A stretch of DNA of 64,000 nucleotides from Gordonia sp. X0973. Lineage in GTDB: Bacteria; Actinomycetota; Actinomycetes; Mycobacteriales; Mycobacteriaceae. This document shows, in pieces, positions 1-12,083 of this stretch. Location of the stretch: the NCBI RefSeq assembly GCF_013348785.1, contig NZ_CP054691.1, forward strand, positions 992,001 to 1,056,000. Reading direction: 5' to 3'. Numbering within the stretch: position 1 is the first letter of the stretch; every line of letters begins with the position of its first letter. The notes under the pieces were generated by a model that was not told where the DNA came from, did no database searches, and saw only the letters and a list, made by a program, of their open reading frames with translations. Position numbers and translations under genes: made by a program.

Positions 1-40
1 GACGATAACTTAACGTGGGTAACCAACTTGGGAGGCTTCC

Positions 41-2245
41 GTGGAACGACTCACCCGGCTCGTGCTCGCCGCGCCGAAATCCGTCCTCACCGGTGCCCTG
101 GCACTGCTGGTGATCTTCGGCGTCTACGGCGCCGGTGTCGCCGGACACCTGTTGTCGGGCGGATTCGAGGACCCGCATTCGGAGTCCGCGCAGGCGAGCA
201 AGATCCTCGAGAACGATTTCGAGCGCGGCAGCATCCAGGTCGTCTTCAAGATCGACGCACCCGGCCGTGACGTCACCGTCGACCCGCTCGTCGCCAAGAT
301 CGGCAAACCGCTGGTCGCCGAGATCAAGGGCTACGACTTCGTGCAGGACCCGGTGCTGTCGATCTGGACGGATCCGGCCGCGGCGAAGAACCTGATCAGC
401 AAGGACAAATCGTCGACGCTGATCATCGTGCCGCTCGCCGGCGGGGAGAACGTCGCCCCCGGGCACGCCCAGGAATTGGCCGAGCGCTTCGCCGGGGAGC
501 GCGACGGGGTGACGATCACCGCGACCGGGCAGGGCAAGGTCTTCGCCGACACCAACAAGCAGGTGTCCAAGGACCTGGCCATCGCCGAGGGAATCGCCAT
601 CCCGATCAGCTTCATCGCGCTGATCATCATCTTCGGCGGCGTCATCGCCGCAGCGCTGCCGCTGGTGGTCGGGATCTTCGCGATCGTCGGGACACTGGCC
701 CTGCTGCGCGTGTTCGCCCTGTTCACCGACGTCTCCATCTTCGCCATGAATCTCGCGACGGCGATGGGGCTGGCGCTGGCCATCGACTACACGCTGCTCA
801 TCGTGACGCGCTACCGCGAGGAGGTGGCCGGCGGGCTGGATCGGCCAGCGGCGATCCGCCGCGCCATGTCGACGGCCGGTCGCACCGTGATGTTCTCCGC
901 GGTCACCGTCGGGCTCTCCCTCTCCGGGCTGTTGCTGTTCCACCAGTACTTCCTGCGGTCCTTCGCCTACGCGGGTCTCGCCGTCGTCGTGGTCGCGCTG
1001 CTCGGATCGCTGGTCATCACACCGGCACTGCTCGCAGTGCTCGGCGACCGCATCGACGGGTGGGATCTGCGCAAGCCGATCCGCCGGCTGCTCGGGCGCC
1101 CCGAGCACGGCTTCATCCCCACCGAGCAGACCTGGTGGTACCGCTTCGTCCAGTGGGTCCTGCGCCGGGCCGCGCCGGTGGCACTGATCGTCACCGTCCT
1201 CCTGCTGGTCCTCGGGGCGCCCTTCCTCTCGATGAAACTCGGCTTCCCCGACGACCGGATACTCCCGACCTCGCAGTCCTCCCGCGTGGCGATGGACGAG
1301 ATCCGTTCGGACTACGCGCAGAAACTCGGCGGCGAGGTCACCGTCGTGGTGACCGGGTCCACCGACCAGGCCGTCGACGACTATGCGGCCAAGCTTTCGG
1401 CGGTGAAGGGTGCCGACGCGGTCACCACGCCCGACGCGGTGTTCGCCGGTGGCCAGCCCGTCGGGCCGCGCCAATCCGACGACCGTCGCGGGGATCACCG
1501 CATCCTCACCGTGGCCAACAACATCAACCCGCTCGACGATCAGGGCAAACAGCTTCTGGCCGAACTGCGCGCGGTGCCCAAACCCGCGTCGGCCGACGTG
1601 AAGTTCGCCGGCATCGCCGCGTCCACCGAGGACACGGTCGCGTCGATATACCACCAGCTGCCGTGGGTGCTGCTGTGGATCGCGGTCGCCACGTTCATCC
1701 TGCTGTTCCTGTTCACCGGCAGCGTCGTACTGCCGCTGAAGGCACTGGTGCTCAACCTGCTCTCGCTCTCGGTGACCTTCGGGGCGGTCGTGTGGATCTT
1801 CCAGGAGGGCCACTTCGGCGCGCTGGGCACCACCGCCACCGGCTTCATCACCGCGACCATGCCGATCCTGATGTTCTGCGTGGCCTTCGGATTGTCGATG
1901 GACTACGAGGTGTTCCTGCTCGGCCGCATCCGCGAGGAGTGGCTCAAGTCGGACAAGACCACCGCCGACAGCGACCACGCCGTCGCTTACGGTCTGGCTA
2001 GCACCGGTCGCGTCATCACCGCCGCGGCACTGCTCATGGCGATCGTGTTCGCCGCGATGATCGCCTCGCAGGTGTCGTTCATGCGCATGTTCGGCCTCGG
2101 CCTGACGATCGCGGTGCTCATGGATGCGACGTTGATCCGCATGCTGTTGGTGCCGGCCTTCATGCGGCTGATGGGGCGCGCCAACTGGTGGGCGCCGGCC
2201 CCGCTGCGCAAGCTGCACGACAAGATCGGGCTGTCTGAATCGTGA
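41..2245 (+). CDS. MMPL/RND family transporter
   Basis: Inner-membrane RND-superfamily transporter of the MMPL family (734 aa), which in Mycobacteriales exports lipids or drugs using the proton gradient. The layout is typical: TM1 at residues about 12-32, a first extracytoplasmic loop, a TM cluster at about 180-335, a second loop (about 400-540), and a second TM cluster at about 545-710. The GLSMDYEVFLLGRIREEW segment in the last cluster carries the conserved Asp-Tyr pair of MMPL proteins. The GTG start is supported by GGAGG about 7 bases upstream. A TetR gene follows after 43 bases on the same strand and is the likely local regulator. The substrate cannot be told from the sequence. Confidence 0.9.
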   Translation: MERLTRLVLAAPKSVLTGALALLVIFGVYGAGVAGHLLSGGFEDPHSESAQASKILENDFERGSIQVVFKIDAPGRDVTVDPLVAKIGKPLVAEIKGYDFVQDPVLSIWTDPAAAKNLISKDKSSTLIIVPLAGGENVAPGHAQELAERFAGERDGVTITATGQGKVFADTNKQVSKDLAIAEGIAIPISFIALIIIFGGVIAAALPLVVGIFAIVGTLALLRVFALFTDVSIFAMNLATAMGLALAIDYTLLIVTRYREEVAGGLDRPAAIRRAMSTAGRTVMFSAVTVGLSLSGLLLFHQYFLRSFAYAGLAVVVVALLGSLVITPALLAVLGDRIDGWDLRKPIRRLLGRPEHGFIPTEQTWWYRFVQWVLRRAAPVALIVTVLLLVLGAPFLSMKLGFPDDRILPTSQSSRVAMDEIRSDYAQKLGGEVTVVVTGSTDQAVDDYAAKLSAVKGADAVTTPDAVFAGGQPVGPRQSDDRRGDHRILTVANNINPLDDQGKQLLAELRAVPKPASADVKFAGIAASTEDTVASIYHQLPWVLLWIAVATFILLFLFTGSVVLPLKALVLNLLSLSVTFGAVVWIFQEGHFGALGTTATGFITATMPILMFCVAFGLSMDYEVFLLGRIREEWLKSDKTTADSDHAVAYGLASTGRVITAAALLMAIVFAAMIASQVSFMRMFGLGLTIAVLMDATLIRMLLVPAFMRLMGRANWWAPAPLRKLHDKIGLSES

Positions 2246-2288
2246 GAACCGGAGTCGCCCGCTCATTCCCGCGGAGTACGGTGCGGTC

Positions 2289-3038
2289 GTGACGGCACGG
2301 CGGACCCGCTCTCCCCGCGGCTCCGGAGAGCAGCTGCGGGGTGAGATCATCGACGCGGCGGCGCGTCTGCTCGAGGAGCACGAGGACGCCGACGCGGTGT
2401 CGGTGCGAGCCGTGGCCGACGAGGTGGGCGTGAGTCCGCCGTCGATCTATCTGCATTTCACCGACAAGGACGCGCTGCTCGACGCGGTGTGCGGCCAATA
2501 CTTCGACCGGCTCGACGAGGCGCTCGCCACCGCGATGGTCCAGTGCGACCACCCGTTGGACCACGTCGTGGCGCTCGGACGGACGTACATCCGGTTCGCC
2601 GTCGAGCACCCCGCGGCCTACCGCTTCGCCTTCGGCCACAACGGGACCGAGGGCACGCCGATGGTCGACGAGGCGCTGCGGGCCGCCGCCTTCCTCCGGT
2701 TGAGCGCGACGGTGCGCGAACTGGTCGATCTCGGCTGGTTCCCGGACATCGAGGCCGGGTCCGTGCCCGCCGCCGACACCGACGAGCGGACGATGCAGAT
2801 CGCGTTGGAACTCTGGATCGTCGCCCACGGCGCCGCCTCGTTGATGATCGCCAAACCCGAACTGCCGTGGGGGGATGAACTCGACCTCGCCGAATCGGTG
2901 ATGCGGGCCGTGCTCGTGGGACGCGGCTTGGTCCCGCTGACCGGTGCGCGGGTGGTCGGGGAGCAGATGGCGCGCTTCGTCGACGGACGCCGCGCCGCCA
3001 CGCCGGATTGGGCGGATGACGCCGGGCGCCGCGAATAG
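2289..3038 (+). CDS. TetR/AcrR family transcriptional regulator
   Basis: DNA-binding repressor of the TetR family, 249 aa. The N-terminal helix-turn-helix lies at about residues 16-65, with the recognition region GVSPPSIYLHFTDKDALLDAV typical of the family. The C-terminal region is a TetR_C-like ligand and dimerisation domain (about 85-230). The GTG start is chosen because TACGGT at 2277-2282 sits 6 bases before it, the spacing of a leaderless -10 element; no Shine-Dalgarno is visible. It lies directly behind the MMPL gene, so control of that exporter is likely but inferred. The ligand is unknown. Confidence 0.88.
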   Translation: MTARRTRSPRGSGEQLRGEIIDAAARLLEEHEDADAVSVRAVADEVGVSPPSIYLHFTDKDALLDAVCGQYFDRLDEALATAMVQCDHPLDHVVALGRTYIRFAVEHPAAYRFAFGHNGTEGTPMVDEALRAAAFLRLSATVRELVDLGWFPDIEAGSVPAADTDERTMQIALELWIVAHGAASLMIAKPELPWGDELDLAESVMRAVLVGRGLVPLTGARVVGEQMARFVDGRRAATPDWADDAGRRE

Positions 3039-3134
3039 TCAAGAAAGAGTAAAGTCGGAACTAATCGGCGGCTCGGAGCGTTTAACGCAATGATGGAGCC
3101 GACGAGCTTTCACCCAAACCCTAAGGAGCATGCT

Positions 3135-3998
3135 GTGCGAGAGTCCAGCAACCCCGTGATGCGCGGCGTCGTCCGCGACAACGAGAAGGCCGCGGCGCCG
3201 TACGCCGGCTTCAACCAGGCCATCCCCGGTGCGCAGAACGCGGTCCTCGACGCCGCCGGTCAGCCCACCTACGCGCCGGCCCCGGCCGGCCGCGCCCTGA
3301 CCATCGACGACGTCGTCACCAAGACCGGCATCACCCTCGGTGTGCTGAGCGTCGTCGCCGTCGCCGCCTACGCGCTGATCGGCGCCAACCCCGGCCTCGC
3401 CTTGCCGGTGTGGGCGGTCGGCGGCATCGGCGGGTTCGTCCTCGTCCTGATCGCCTCGTTCGGGCGCAAGCAGGACAACCCGGCGATCGTGCTGAGCTAC
3501 GCGGCCTTCGAGGGCCTCTTCGTCGGCGCCGCGTCGTACGTGTTCAGCCACTGGAACATCGCCGGTGGCACCGCTGACGGCGGGACCAACGCCGGTGCCC
3601 TCATCGGGCAGGCGATCCTCGCGACGATCGGTGTATTCGTCGGAATGCTCGTCGTCTACAAGACCGGTGCGATCCGCGTGACCCCGCGGTTCACCCGGAT
3701 GCTCGTCGCCGGCCTGATCGGCGTCGTCGTCCTGGCCCTGGGCAACTTCGTGATCAGCCTGTTCACCCACCAGGTGGGCATCCTGCGCGACGGCGGCCCG
3801 ATCGCCATCATCTTCTCGCTCGTCTGCATCGGCCTCGCCGCGTTCAGCTTCCTCGTCGACTTCGACCAGGCCGACCGCCTGATCCACGCCGGTGCGCCGT
3901 CGAAGGCCGCGTGGGGTGTCGCCCTCGGCCTGACCGTGACCCTGGTCTGGCTCTACGTCGAGATCCTGCGACTGCTGAGCTACTTCCAGCGCAACTGA
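3135..3998 (+). CDS. Bax inhibitor-1/YccA family membrane protein
   Basis: Multi-pass membrane protein of the Bax inhibitor-1 (TMBIM) family, 287 aa from the chosen GTG. The hydrophilic N-terminus (about 55 residues) starts with a MRESSNPVMRG-type opening usual in actinobacterial members, then seven hydrophobic segments follow from about residue 65 to the C-terminus. I prefer GTG 3135 over the upstream in-frame ATG 3090 because AAGGAG (3123-3128) stands 6 bases before it. Bacterial members are thought to act as pH-sensitive calcium leak channels; that function is family knowledge only. The gene ends just before a strong convergent terminator. Confidence 0.88.
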   Translation: MRESSNPVMRGVVRDNEKAAAPYAGFNQAIPGAQNAVLDAAGQPTYAPAPAGRALTIDDVVTKTGITLGVLSVVAVAAYALIGANPGLALPVWAVGGIGGFVLVLIASFGRKQDNPAIVLSYAAFEGLFVGAASYVFSHWNIAGGTADGGTNAGALIGQAILATIGVFVGMLVVYKTGAIRVTPRFTRMLVAGLIGVVVLALGNFVISLFTHQVGILRDGGPIAIIFSLVCIGLAAFSFLVDFDQADRLIHAGAPSKAAWGVALGLTVTLVWLYVEILRLLSYFQRN

Positions 3999-4007
3999 TC
4001 GACAGCA

Positions 4008-4055
4008 CCAATAACGCGCGGCCCCGAGGAGATCCTCGGGGCCGCGCGTTATTGG
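4008..4055. terminator. Bidirectional terminator
   Basis: Perfect 23-bp inverted repeat with two bases between the arms, GC-rich in the middle and AT-rich at the outer ends (CCAATAA...TTATTGG). It fills the space between two convergent genes, so it can end transcription in both directions. Confidence 0.85.
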
Positions 4056-4068
4056 TTGTCGGGGGAGA

Positions 4069-5292
4069 TCAGCTCAGGCGCTCGAGCACCATCGCCATAC
4101 CCTGACCGCCACCGACGCACATCGTCTCGATGCCGAAGGTCTTGTCGTGGGTCTGCAGGTTGTTCAGCAGGGTCGTGGTGATGCGGGCACCGGTCATGCC
4201 GAACGGGTGGCCCAGGGCGATCGCGCCGCCGGACACGTTCAGCTTGTCGTGGTCGATGCCGAGCACGTCGGCCGAACCCAGCACCTGCACGGCGAAGGCC
4301 TCGTTGATCTCGAACAGGTCGATGTCGGAGATCTGCTTGCCCGCGGTGCGCAGCACCTTGCGGACCGCCTCGATCGGGCCGAGGCCCATGATCTCGGGCG
4401 AGAGCCCGGTGGCCGCGGTGGCGACGATGCGCGCCAACGGGGTCAGTCCCAGCTCCTTGGCCTTGGTGTCGCTCATGATGACCAGGGCGGCGGCGCCGTC
4501 GTTGAGGGGGCAGGCGTTACCCGCGGTGACGGTGCCGTCGGGGCGGAACACCGGCTTGAGCTGGCTGATCTTCTCGTAGGTGGTACCGGCGCGCGGGCCG
4601 TCGTCGGTGCTCACCGTGCTGCCGTCGGCCAGCGTGATCGGGTCGATCTCGCGGGCGAAGAAGCCGTTGTTGATGGCGGCCTCGGCGCGGTTCTGGCTCA
4701 GCACGCCCCAGCGGTCCTGGTCCTCGCGGGAGATACCGGTGTAGGAGACGACGTTCTCCGCGGTCTGGCCCATCGCGATGTACACGTCGGGCAGCAGGCC
4801 CTCGTCGCGCGGGTCGTGCCACTTGCCGGCGCCGCCCTCGGCGGCCTTCGCGGTCCGCGCCTCGGCCTCGTCGAACGCGGGGTTCTTCGAGTTGGGCAGA
4901 CCGTCGGCGGCACCGGAGATGCCGAAGGAGGAGACGCTCTCGACGCCGCCGGAGATGAACACGTCGCCCTCGCCGGCCTTGATGGCGTGCAGCGCCATCC
5001 GGGTGGTCTGCAACGACGACGAGCAGTAGCGGTTGACCGTCACACCGGGGACGTGGTCGAGGCCGAGTTCGACGCCGATCACGCGGGCGATGTTGTAGCC
5101 GCCCTGGCCGCCGGGCTGACCGATGCCCCAGTGGATGTCGTCGATGTCTTTCACGTCGAGCTGCGGCACCTTGCCGAGCGCGGCGGCGACCATCTGGCGG
5201 CTCAACTCGTCGGGGCGGACGTCCTTGAGGGACCCCTTCCCGGCGCGGCCGATCGGGGAGCGGGCATGGGCGACAATCACGGCTTCTGGCAT
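4069..5292 (-). CDS. Acetyl-CoA acetyltransferase (thiolase family)
   Basis: Thiolase of 407 aa, catalysing Claisen condensation of acyl-CoA or its thiolytic reversal. Family residues are visible: the nucleophile Cys90 in NRYCSSSLQ, the GHPFGMTG histidine motif near residue 360, and the second catalytic Cys in CVGGGQGMA near the C-terminus. It matches in context M. tuberculosis Rv1074c (fadA3), next to an Rv1075c-like esterase. TAGTCT at 5299-5304 lies 6 bases before the ATG, suggesting a leaderless mRNA. Whether it acts in beta-oxidation or in a biosynthetic step cannot be decided here. Confidence 0.93.
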   Translation of the reverse strand: MPEAVIVAHARSPIGRAGKGSLKDVRPDELSRQMVAAALGKVPQLDVKDIDDIHWGIGQPGGQGGYNIARVIGVELGLDHVPGVTVNRYCSSSLQTTRMALHAIKAGEGDVFISGGVESVSSFGISGAADGLPNSKNPAFDEAEARTAKAAEGGAGKWHDPRDEGLLPDVYIAMGQTAENVVSYTGISREDQDRWGVLSQNRAEAAINNGFFAREIDPITLADGSTVSTDDGPRAGTTYEKISQLKPVFRPDGTVTAGNACPLNDGAAALVIMSDTKAKELGLTPLARIVATAATGLSPEIMGLGPIEAVRKVLRTAGKQISDIDLFEINEAFAVQVLGSADVLGIDHDKLNVSGGAIALGHPFGMTGARITTTLLNNLQTHDKTFGIETMCVGGGQGMAMVLERLS

Positions 5293-5315
5293 GCGGTCAG
5301 ACTACCCTCCGGCAT

Positions 5316-6257
5316 TCAGCGCCCGGGAACCGATGGCACCAATCGCTTGATGCGGTTGACCAGCCGTCGCGACTCGGCGACTTCGGACACTTCCGGCGGC
5401 GACGGCAGCGGTCCGCCCCACTCGCCGACGGCGTCGAGGACCTCCGGCATCAGGATGCTCGCGGCCAGTGCGTATCCGGCCGCCGAGGGGTGGTAGTTGT
5501 CCGGCGAGAACATGTGCTCGGGGCGCGCCAGGAACTCCTTGGCGAGGACGTCGGCGAGGGGGACCGCGCGACCGCCGTGGGCGCGGACCGCGCTGCGTTG
5601 CGCTGCGGCCAGGCGCAGGCTGTACTGCCGGATCACCCAGCGCAGCGGCTGTGGGATCGCGGTGACGACGCCCAGGTCCGGACAGGTGCCGACGACGACC
5701 TTCGTGCCGACGTCGACGAGCTGCTGGACGGCCTCGCCGAGCCGGTTGGCCGAGGCATGCACCCGGTTGACCGCGGTGACGTCGTTGGCGCCGATGAGGA
5801 TGACCGCGACATCGGGCCGCGACCGGGCGATCAGCGACGCGTCGATCTGCGCGGCCAGCCCTTTCGACGTGGCCCCGACGATGGCCTTGTTGCTGTAGCG
5901 CACGACCTTGTCGGTCTCGCGGACCAGATTGCGCACGATCTGCACGCCCGGGGTCTCCTCGGCGGTGTCGACCCCGAGCCCGGCCGCCGTGGAATCCCCG
6001 TACACCGCGAGATGCAGGTCCACCTCCATCCCGCGATGGAACGGAACCGGACCGCTTCCGTCCGGGAAGTAGACGCCGTCGCCGTTGGGGGCGGCATCGG
6101 TGCGGTGCGGGATGATCTGTCTGGCGTGCGCGGCCTGCGAGTTCAGGTAGCTGTACGCGGCGTAGGAGGCGGCGGCACTTGCCCCGGCGGCGACGACGGT
6201 GGCCCCGACGTCGCGAAGCAGCCGGTCGGCCTTCTCGTGCGGATCAGCGGGCGGCAC
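5316..6257 (-). CDS. SGNH/GDSL hydrolase family esterase
   Basis: Secreted or membrane-anchored esterase of the SGNH fold, 313 aa. Block I is GDST (Ser near residue 89), block III is GAND, and block V is DNYHPS with the catalytic Asp and His. An Ala-rich hydrophobic stretch at about residues 17-36 looks like an uncleaved signal anchor. It corresponds in position to M. tuberculosis Rv1075c, beside the thiolase and cbs. The GTG start is supported by TAGAGT at 6265-6270, 7 bases upstream. It is transcribed away from cbs across 87 bases. The natural ester substrate is unknown. Confidence 0.88.
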   Translation of the reverse strand: MPPADPHEKADRLLRDVGATVVAAGASAAASYAAYSYLNSQAAHARQIIPHRTDAAPNGDGVYFPDGSGPVPFHRGMEVDLHLAVYGDSTAAGLGVDTAEETPGVQIVRNLVRETDKVVRYSNKAIVGATSKGLAAQIDASLIARSRPDVAVILIGANDVTAVNRVHASANRLGEAVQQLVDVGTKVVVGTCPDLGVVTAIPQPLRWVIRQYSLRLAAAQRSAVRAHGGRAVPLADVLAKEFLARPEHMFSPDNYHPSAAGYALAASILMPEVLDAVGEWGGPLPSPPEVSEVAESRRLVNRIKRLVPSVPGR

Positions 6258-6344
6258 AACAGAAACTCTACTGCGTTGCGCTCATCGTGCTCGGCAACCC
6301 GGACCCGGTGCGCCCGTGACCCGCCCGGGTGCGACCATAGAGGT

Positions 6345-8908
<2,564 letters not shown>

Positions 8909-8991
8909 CCGCTTACGAGCATCCCGACTACGCGCGCGCCGCGGGTGACGCCGCCGACGAGGGGCGTCCGCGCCGCGGCGGCCCGACGCTG

Positions 8992-9534
8992 GTGGGCATG
9001 GGCCTGCTGCTCTGGCTGGTCGCGATGGTCTACTCGTTCCTCCGGCCCAACCTGTGGGTGCTCGACTGGGTCGCGCTCACCGCGGCATGGATCCTGTTCC
9101 TGCTCGGGGTCGCGCTCATCGTCGTCGGACTCATCCGTACCCGCTCACTCGTCACGACGGTGGCCGTCGGCCTCGTGGTCGTGGTGGTCAGCGCGACGAT
9201 CGGCTCGTGGTGGCAGCTCTCGCCGCGCGGCTGGTTCTTCGTCAACCGGCCGATGTTCAACGCGGCGCTGGCGACCGACCCGGGCAGCGAGTACTACGGC
9301 GCGCGGTTACCCGTGCCGCTGCGGTACCTCAGCATCGAGGGTCGGGTTTCCGGCGGGTACGGGGAACAACGCGATACCCGCTTCTTCGCGCAGTGGATGG
9401 GTGTCCCCGACGATGCGGGCGGCTACCTGCACTCCCCGTCGGGTTCGCCAGAGGGTTTCGACATGTACGGCATGATGTGCCGCAATCCCGTGTCACTCGG
9501 CGGCGACTGGTGGATGTGTGGGATGCGCGACTGA
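8992..9534 (+). CDS. Putative membrane protein downstream of metB
   Basis: Unrecognised protein with two or three membrane segments at the N-terminal end (LLLWLVAMVYSF, WILFLLGVALIVVG and VAVGLVVVVVSATIG) and a soluble C-terminal part of about 100 residues with three Cys near the end. GTG 8992 or ATG 8998 is the first usable start. The open frame continues upstream, without a start codon, to GTA at 8905, which overlaps the metB stop exactly as a GTGA junction would. The 29 codons between look coding (acidic and basic, high third-position GC). The natural start may therefore have been lost or misread. It is probably cotranscribed with cbs and metB. No function is proposed. Confidence 0.7.
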   Translation: MGMGLLLWLVAMVYSFLRPNLWVLDWVALTAAWILFLLGVALIVVGLIRTRSLVTTVAVGLVVVVVSATIGSWWQLSPRGWFFVNRPMFNAALATDPGSEYYGARLPVPLRYLSIEGRVSGGYGEQRDTRFFAQWMGVPDDAGGYLHSPSGSPEGFDMYGMMCRNPVSLGGDWWMCGMRD

Positions 9535-9545
9535 TCGTCGGCAGG

Positions 9546-10046
9546 TCAGCTGAAGTGCTTTTCCGTATCGCTCTTGACGGTGCTGAACGCGGCCGCGGCG
9601 ATGGGCGAGGACAGGAAGCCGGGCAGCGACAGGCCGCTGGTGCGCAACGCGAACTTCCAGACGATTCGCGTGCCGCCGCCGGCGTCATCGGCCGGGGTGA
9701 CCTCGGTGTACTCGCCGAAGTTCTTCAACCCGGGCACCGAGGCGACCTTGCCGTAGAAGGCGTGTCGATACCGGTGCTGCTCGGGATCCTCGTCCCAGAT
9801 GAAGAACTGCTCGTTCAAGGTGACGACCCCGGGCGAGAGCACCGCGGTCCGCGTCGTCTTCGCGTTGTACGGCGCCGGGCTGGTGTAGGTGACCTTTTTC
9901 AGCGCCCGGCACCAGTCGAGGGTGTCCTGCCTGGTGAACTCCCGCCAGACGAAATCGGTGTCGGCGGGAACGACGATATCGATGACGTAGCGCACCGGCG
10001 CCTCGTCGAAGAAGGACTCGGTGATCGGCTGCAGCGCATAGGGCAT
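9546..10046 (-). CDS. SRPBCC family protein
   Basis: Small soluble protein of 166 aa with the features of the START/Bet v1-like SRPBCC fold: an N-terminal strand with a Val-Ile-Asp-Ile-Val-Val-Pro pattern, a following helix (TDFVWREFT), alternating strands, and a long amphipathic C-terminal helix. Members bind hydrophobic ligands; no ligand is evident here. TACACT at 10053-10058 sits 6 bases before the ATG, predicting a leaderless message. It is convergent with the membrane gene and divergent from the amidohydrolase gene. Confidence 0.82.
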   Translation of the reverse strand: MPYALQPITESFFDEAPVRYVIDIVVPADTDFVWREFTRQDTLDWCRALKKVTYTSPAPYNAKTTRTAVLSPGVVTLNEQFFIWDEDPEQHRYRHAFYGKVASVPGLKNFGEYTEVTPADDAGGGTRIVWKFALRTSGLSLPGFLSSPIAAAAFSTVKSDTEKHFS

Positions 10047-10121
10047 GGATGCAGTGTATCGACGTACAAAGCCGCCGAGTGCGGATAGCATTCGGGGACT
10101 GTCCCCGTAGTAGGAGGTGCC

Positions 10122-12062
10122 ATGCGCGTCAGCTTCCGAATGATCGGGAATTGTTCTGCAGCAATACTTCTCGCGTTCGCCGCGGCCTGCGGTACCAATG
10201 ACGGAGAGGGTCAGAGCCAGGCGACGACGGTGTTCGTCGGCAAGATTCTCACCGTCGACGCGAAGGATTCGGTGGCGCAGGCCGTCTCGGTCGACGCGGC
10301 CGGACACATCGTGAAGGTGGGATCCGAGAAGCATGTCCGCGAGGGATTGCGGGCCGACGTCAAGACGGTCCAGCTCTCGCCTGGACAGGTCCTGGCGCCC
10401 GGCTTCGTCGAGCCGCATATGCACCTGGGGCCGACGATCATCCAGGACCTCGTCGGCACCCACAACATCGCGCCCTGTCTGCCGCCGCCGTTCGAGGGCC
10501 GTGACGCGCAGGAGTGCGGCCGACTCGCCGACATCACGTCGGCGCTGCAGTCGATGAAGGTGGCCCCGACGTCCCCGGCCAACGCCGGCGAGTTCATCCT
10601 CGGTATGAACCTCGACCCGTCGCGTCAGCAGTTCCTGCCCGGACGGTGTGGGACCACCGGTCCGGCGACCTTCAGCCAGCGGCCCAAGGACTTCCTCGAC
10701 GCATGCGTGAGCAAGGACCGGCCGGTGCTGGTCCTCGACCAATCCGGTCACCTCGCCTATGCCAACGACAAAGCCTTCGCCGCCGTCTGCGGCGGACAAC
10801 CGAAATGCCCGGTACCCGATGCGGTGACGCAGGCCGGCGGAGGCTGGGTCGTCGACGACAAGGGCGAGTTCACCGGGGTGCTGCAGGAGTCCGCCGGATA
10901 CGCGCCGTTCATGGCGGCGATGGAGCGCAGCCACCTGGCCGGTCTGCAGGAGGCGAATCCGCGCAAGCTCATCAGCGAAAACCTGCCCGCGGTGATGAAG
11001 TCGATCGAGAAGCTGCGCGCCGCCGGTCTCACGACCATCACCGACGGTGGTGTGACGGGCCGCAAGCAACTCGACGCCGACGAACTCCTCGCACAGGAAA
11101 AGGACTTCCCGCTGCGCATCACCGGAGTCGTCACCTATGACACCGCGAACCGCGACGGCATCACCTCGGCCGGCCCGGGGTGTGACCCGGCGGCGGACAA
11201 GGACTGCGTGTTGCCGCGCTGGCTGGGGGCACGGGGCATCAAGCTGTGGGTCGACGGGTCGACGCAGGGGTGCACGGCCAAGCTCGCGCCGCCGATCTCC
11301 TATCGGCAGGGCGGCCATTGCGACGGCGCGGGTGAGGGTCGCGCCGACGTGTCGGGCCCCGACGAGATCGTCAAGGATCTACGGCCCTATTGGACCGCGG
11401 GGGACTGGATGATCCAGACGCACGTCAACGGCAACGGTGCGAATCGGTGGATCGTGTCTGCGCTGGCGCAGATGCAGTTGGAGAAGCGCGCGACCCGCCC
11501 GGTGCTGCTGATCCACCACACCGTCGTCGACGAGTCGCTCTCCGCCGACATCGGCAAGCTGCGCCGCGGTGAGTACGTGTTCAACGGCAAGAAGGTGCCC
11601 GCGCTCGACGTGCGGGTCACCCATCTGATCGGCCACGTCGCGTACTGGGGCGCCGCCTTCGACGACATGCTCAGCCCGGGAGCGGGTCCGAACATCGACC
11701 CGATCGGATGGGACAAGAAGTACGGCAACCCGTGGTCGTTGCACAGCGACTCGATGGTCACCCCGGCCCACCCGCTCTGGTACATGCAGCAGGCCGTGAC
11801 CCGGCAGACGTGGGCGTACCCCGATTTCGCCAAGAGCTACGTCCTGGGCCCGCAGCACCGCGCGACGGCAGCCGAGGCGTTGCGCGCCGTCACGATGGAG
11901 CCGGCCGTGCAGCAGGGATTGGGGACGTGGGTCGGGTCCGTCGAACCGGGCAAGGTCGCCGACTTCGTCGTGCTGGGCGGCGATCCGTTGACGGTGACCC
12001 CCGACCGGATTGGTGCCATCCCCGTGGTCAACACCTATCTCGGCGGGGTGCCCACCAAGTAG
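10122..12062 (+). CDS. Amidohydrolase family lipoprotein (YtcJ-like)
   Basis: Metal-dependent amidohydrolase of the Amidohydro_3/YtcJ type, 646 aa. The N-terminus is a lipoprotein signal (LLAFAAAC lipobox, Cys near residue 26), so the enzyme should be anchored on the outer face of the membrane. Metal-site motifs include HMH in EPHMHLG, a later HVNGNGANRW histidine, LIHHT, and HSDSM. The closing SVEPGKVADFVVL strand is typical of the family. The start is well supported: AGGAGG at 10112-10117 lies 4 bases before the ATG. The substrate is unknown; relatives hydrolyse amides or cyclic imides. Confidence 0.88.
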   Translation: MRVSFRMIGNCSAAILLAFAAACGTNDGEGQSQATTVFVGKILTVDAKDSVAQAVSVDAAGHIVKVGSEKHVREGLRADVKTVQLSPGQVLAPGFVEPHMHLGPTIIQDLVGTHNIAPCLPPPFEGRDAQECGRLADITSALQSMKVAPTSPANAGEFILGMNLDPSRQQFLPGRCGTTGPATFSQRPKDFLDACVSKDRPVLVLDQSGHLAYANDKAFAAVCGGQPKCPVPDAVTQAGGGWVVDDKGEFTGVLQESAGYAPFMAAMERSHLAGLQEANPRKLISENLPAVMKSIEKLRAAGLTTITDGGVTGRKQLDADELLAQEKDFPLRITGVVTYDTANRDGITSAGPGCDPAADKDCVLPRWLGARGIKLWVDGSTQGCTAKLAPPISYRQGGHCDGAGEGRADVSGPDEIVKDLRPYWTAGDWMIQTHVNGNGANRWIVSALAQMQLEKRATRPVLLIHHTVVDESLSADIGKLRRGEYVFNGKKVPALDVRVTHLIGHVAYWGAAFDDMLSPGAGPNIDPIGWDKKYGNPWSLHSDSMVTPAHPLWYMQQAVTRQTWAYPDFAKSYVLGPQHRATAAEALRAVTMEPAVQQGLGTWVGSVEPGKVADFVVLGGDPLTVTPDRIGAIPVVNTYLGGVPTK

Positions 12063-12083
12063 CACCGATCGCCGACGGTGCGA

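Noticed and set aside
5490..6344. Upstream extension of the cbs frame by 285 codons
   Set aside because: It runs antisense through the SGNH hydrolase gene and the family homology of cystathionine beta-synthase begins at 6345.
12064..12083. GCACCG-8-CGGTGC hairpin between the amidohydrolase and TetR genes as a terminator
   Set aside because: Only six pairs and no T-run; position is suitable but support is too weak.
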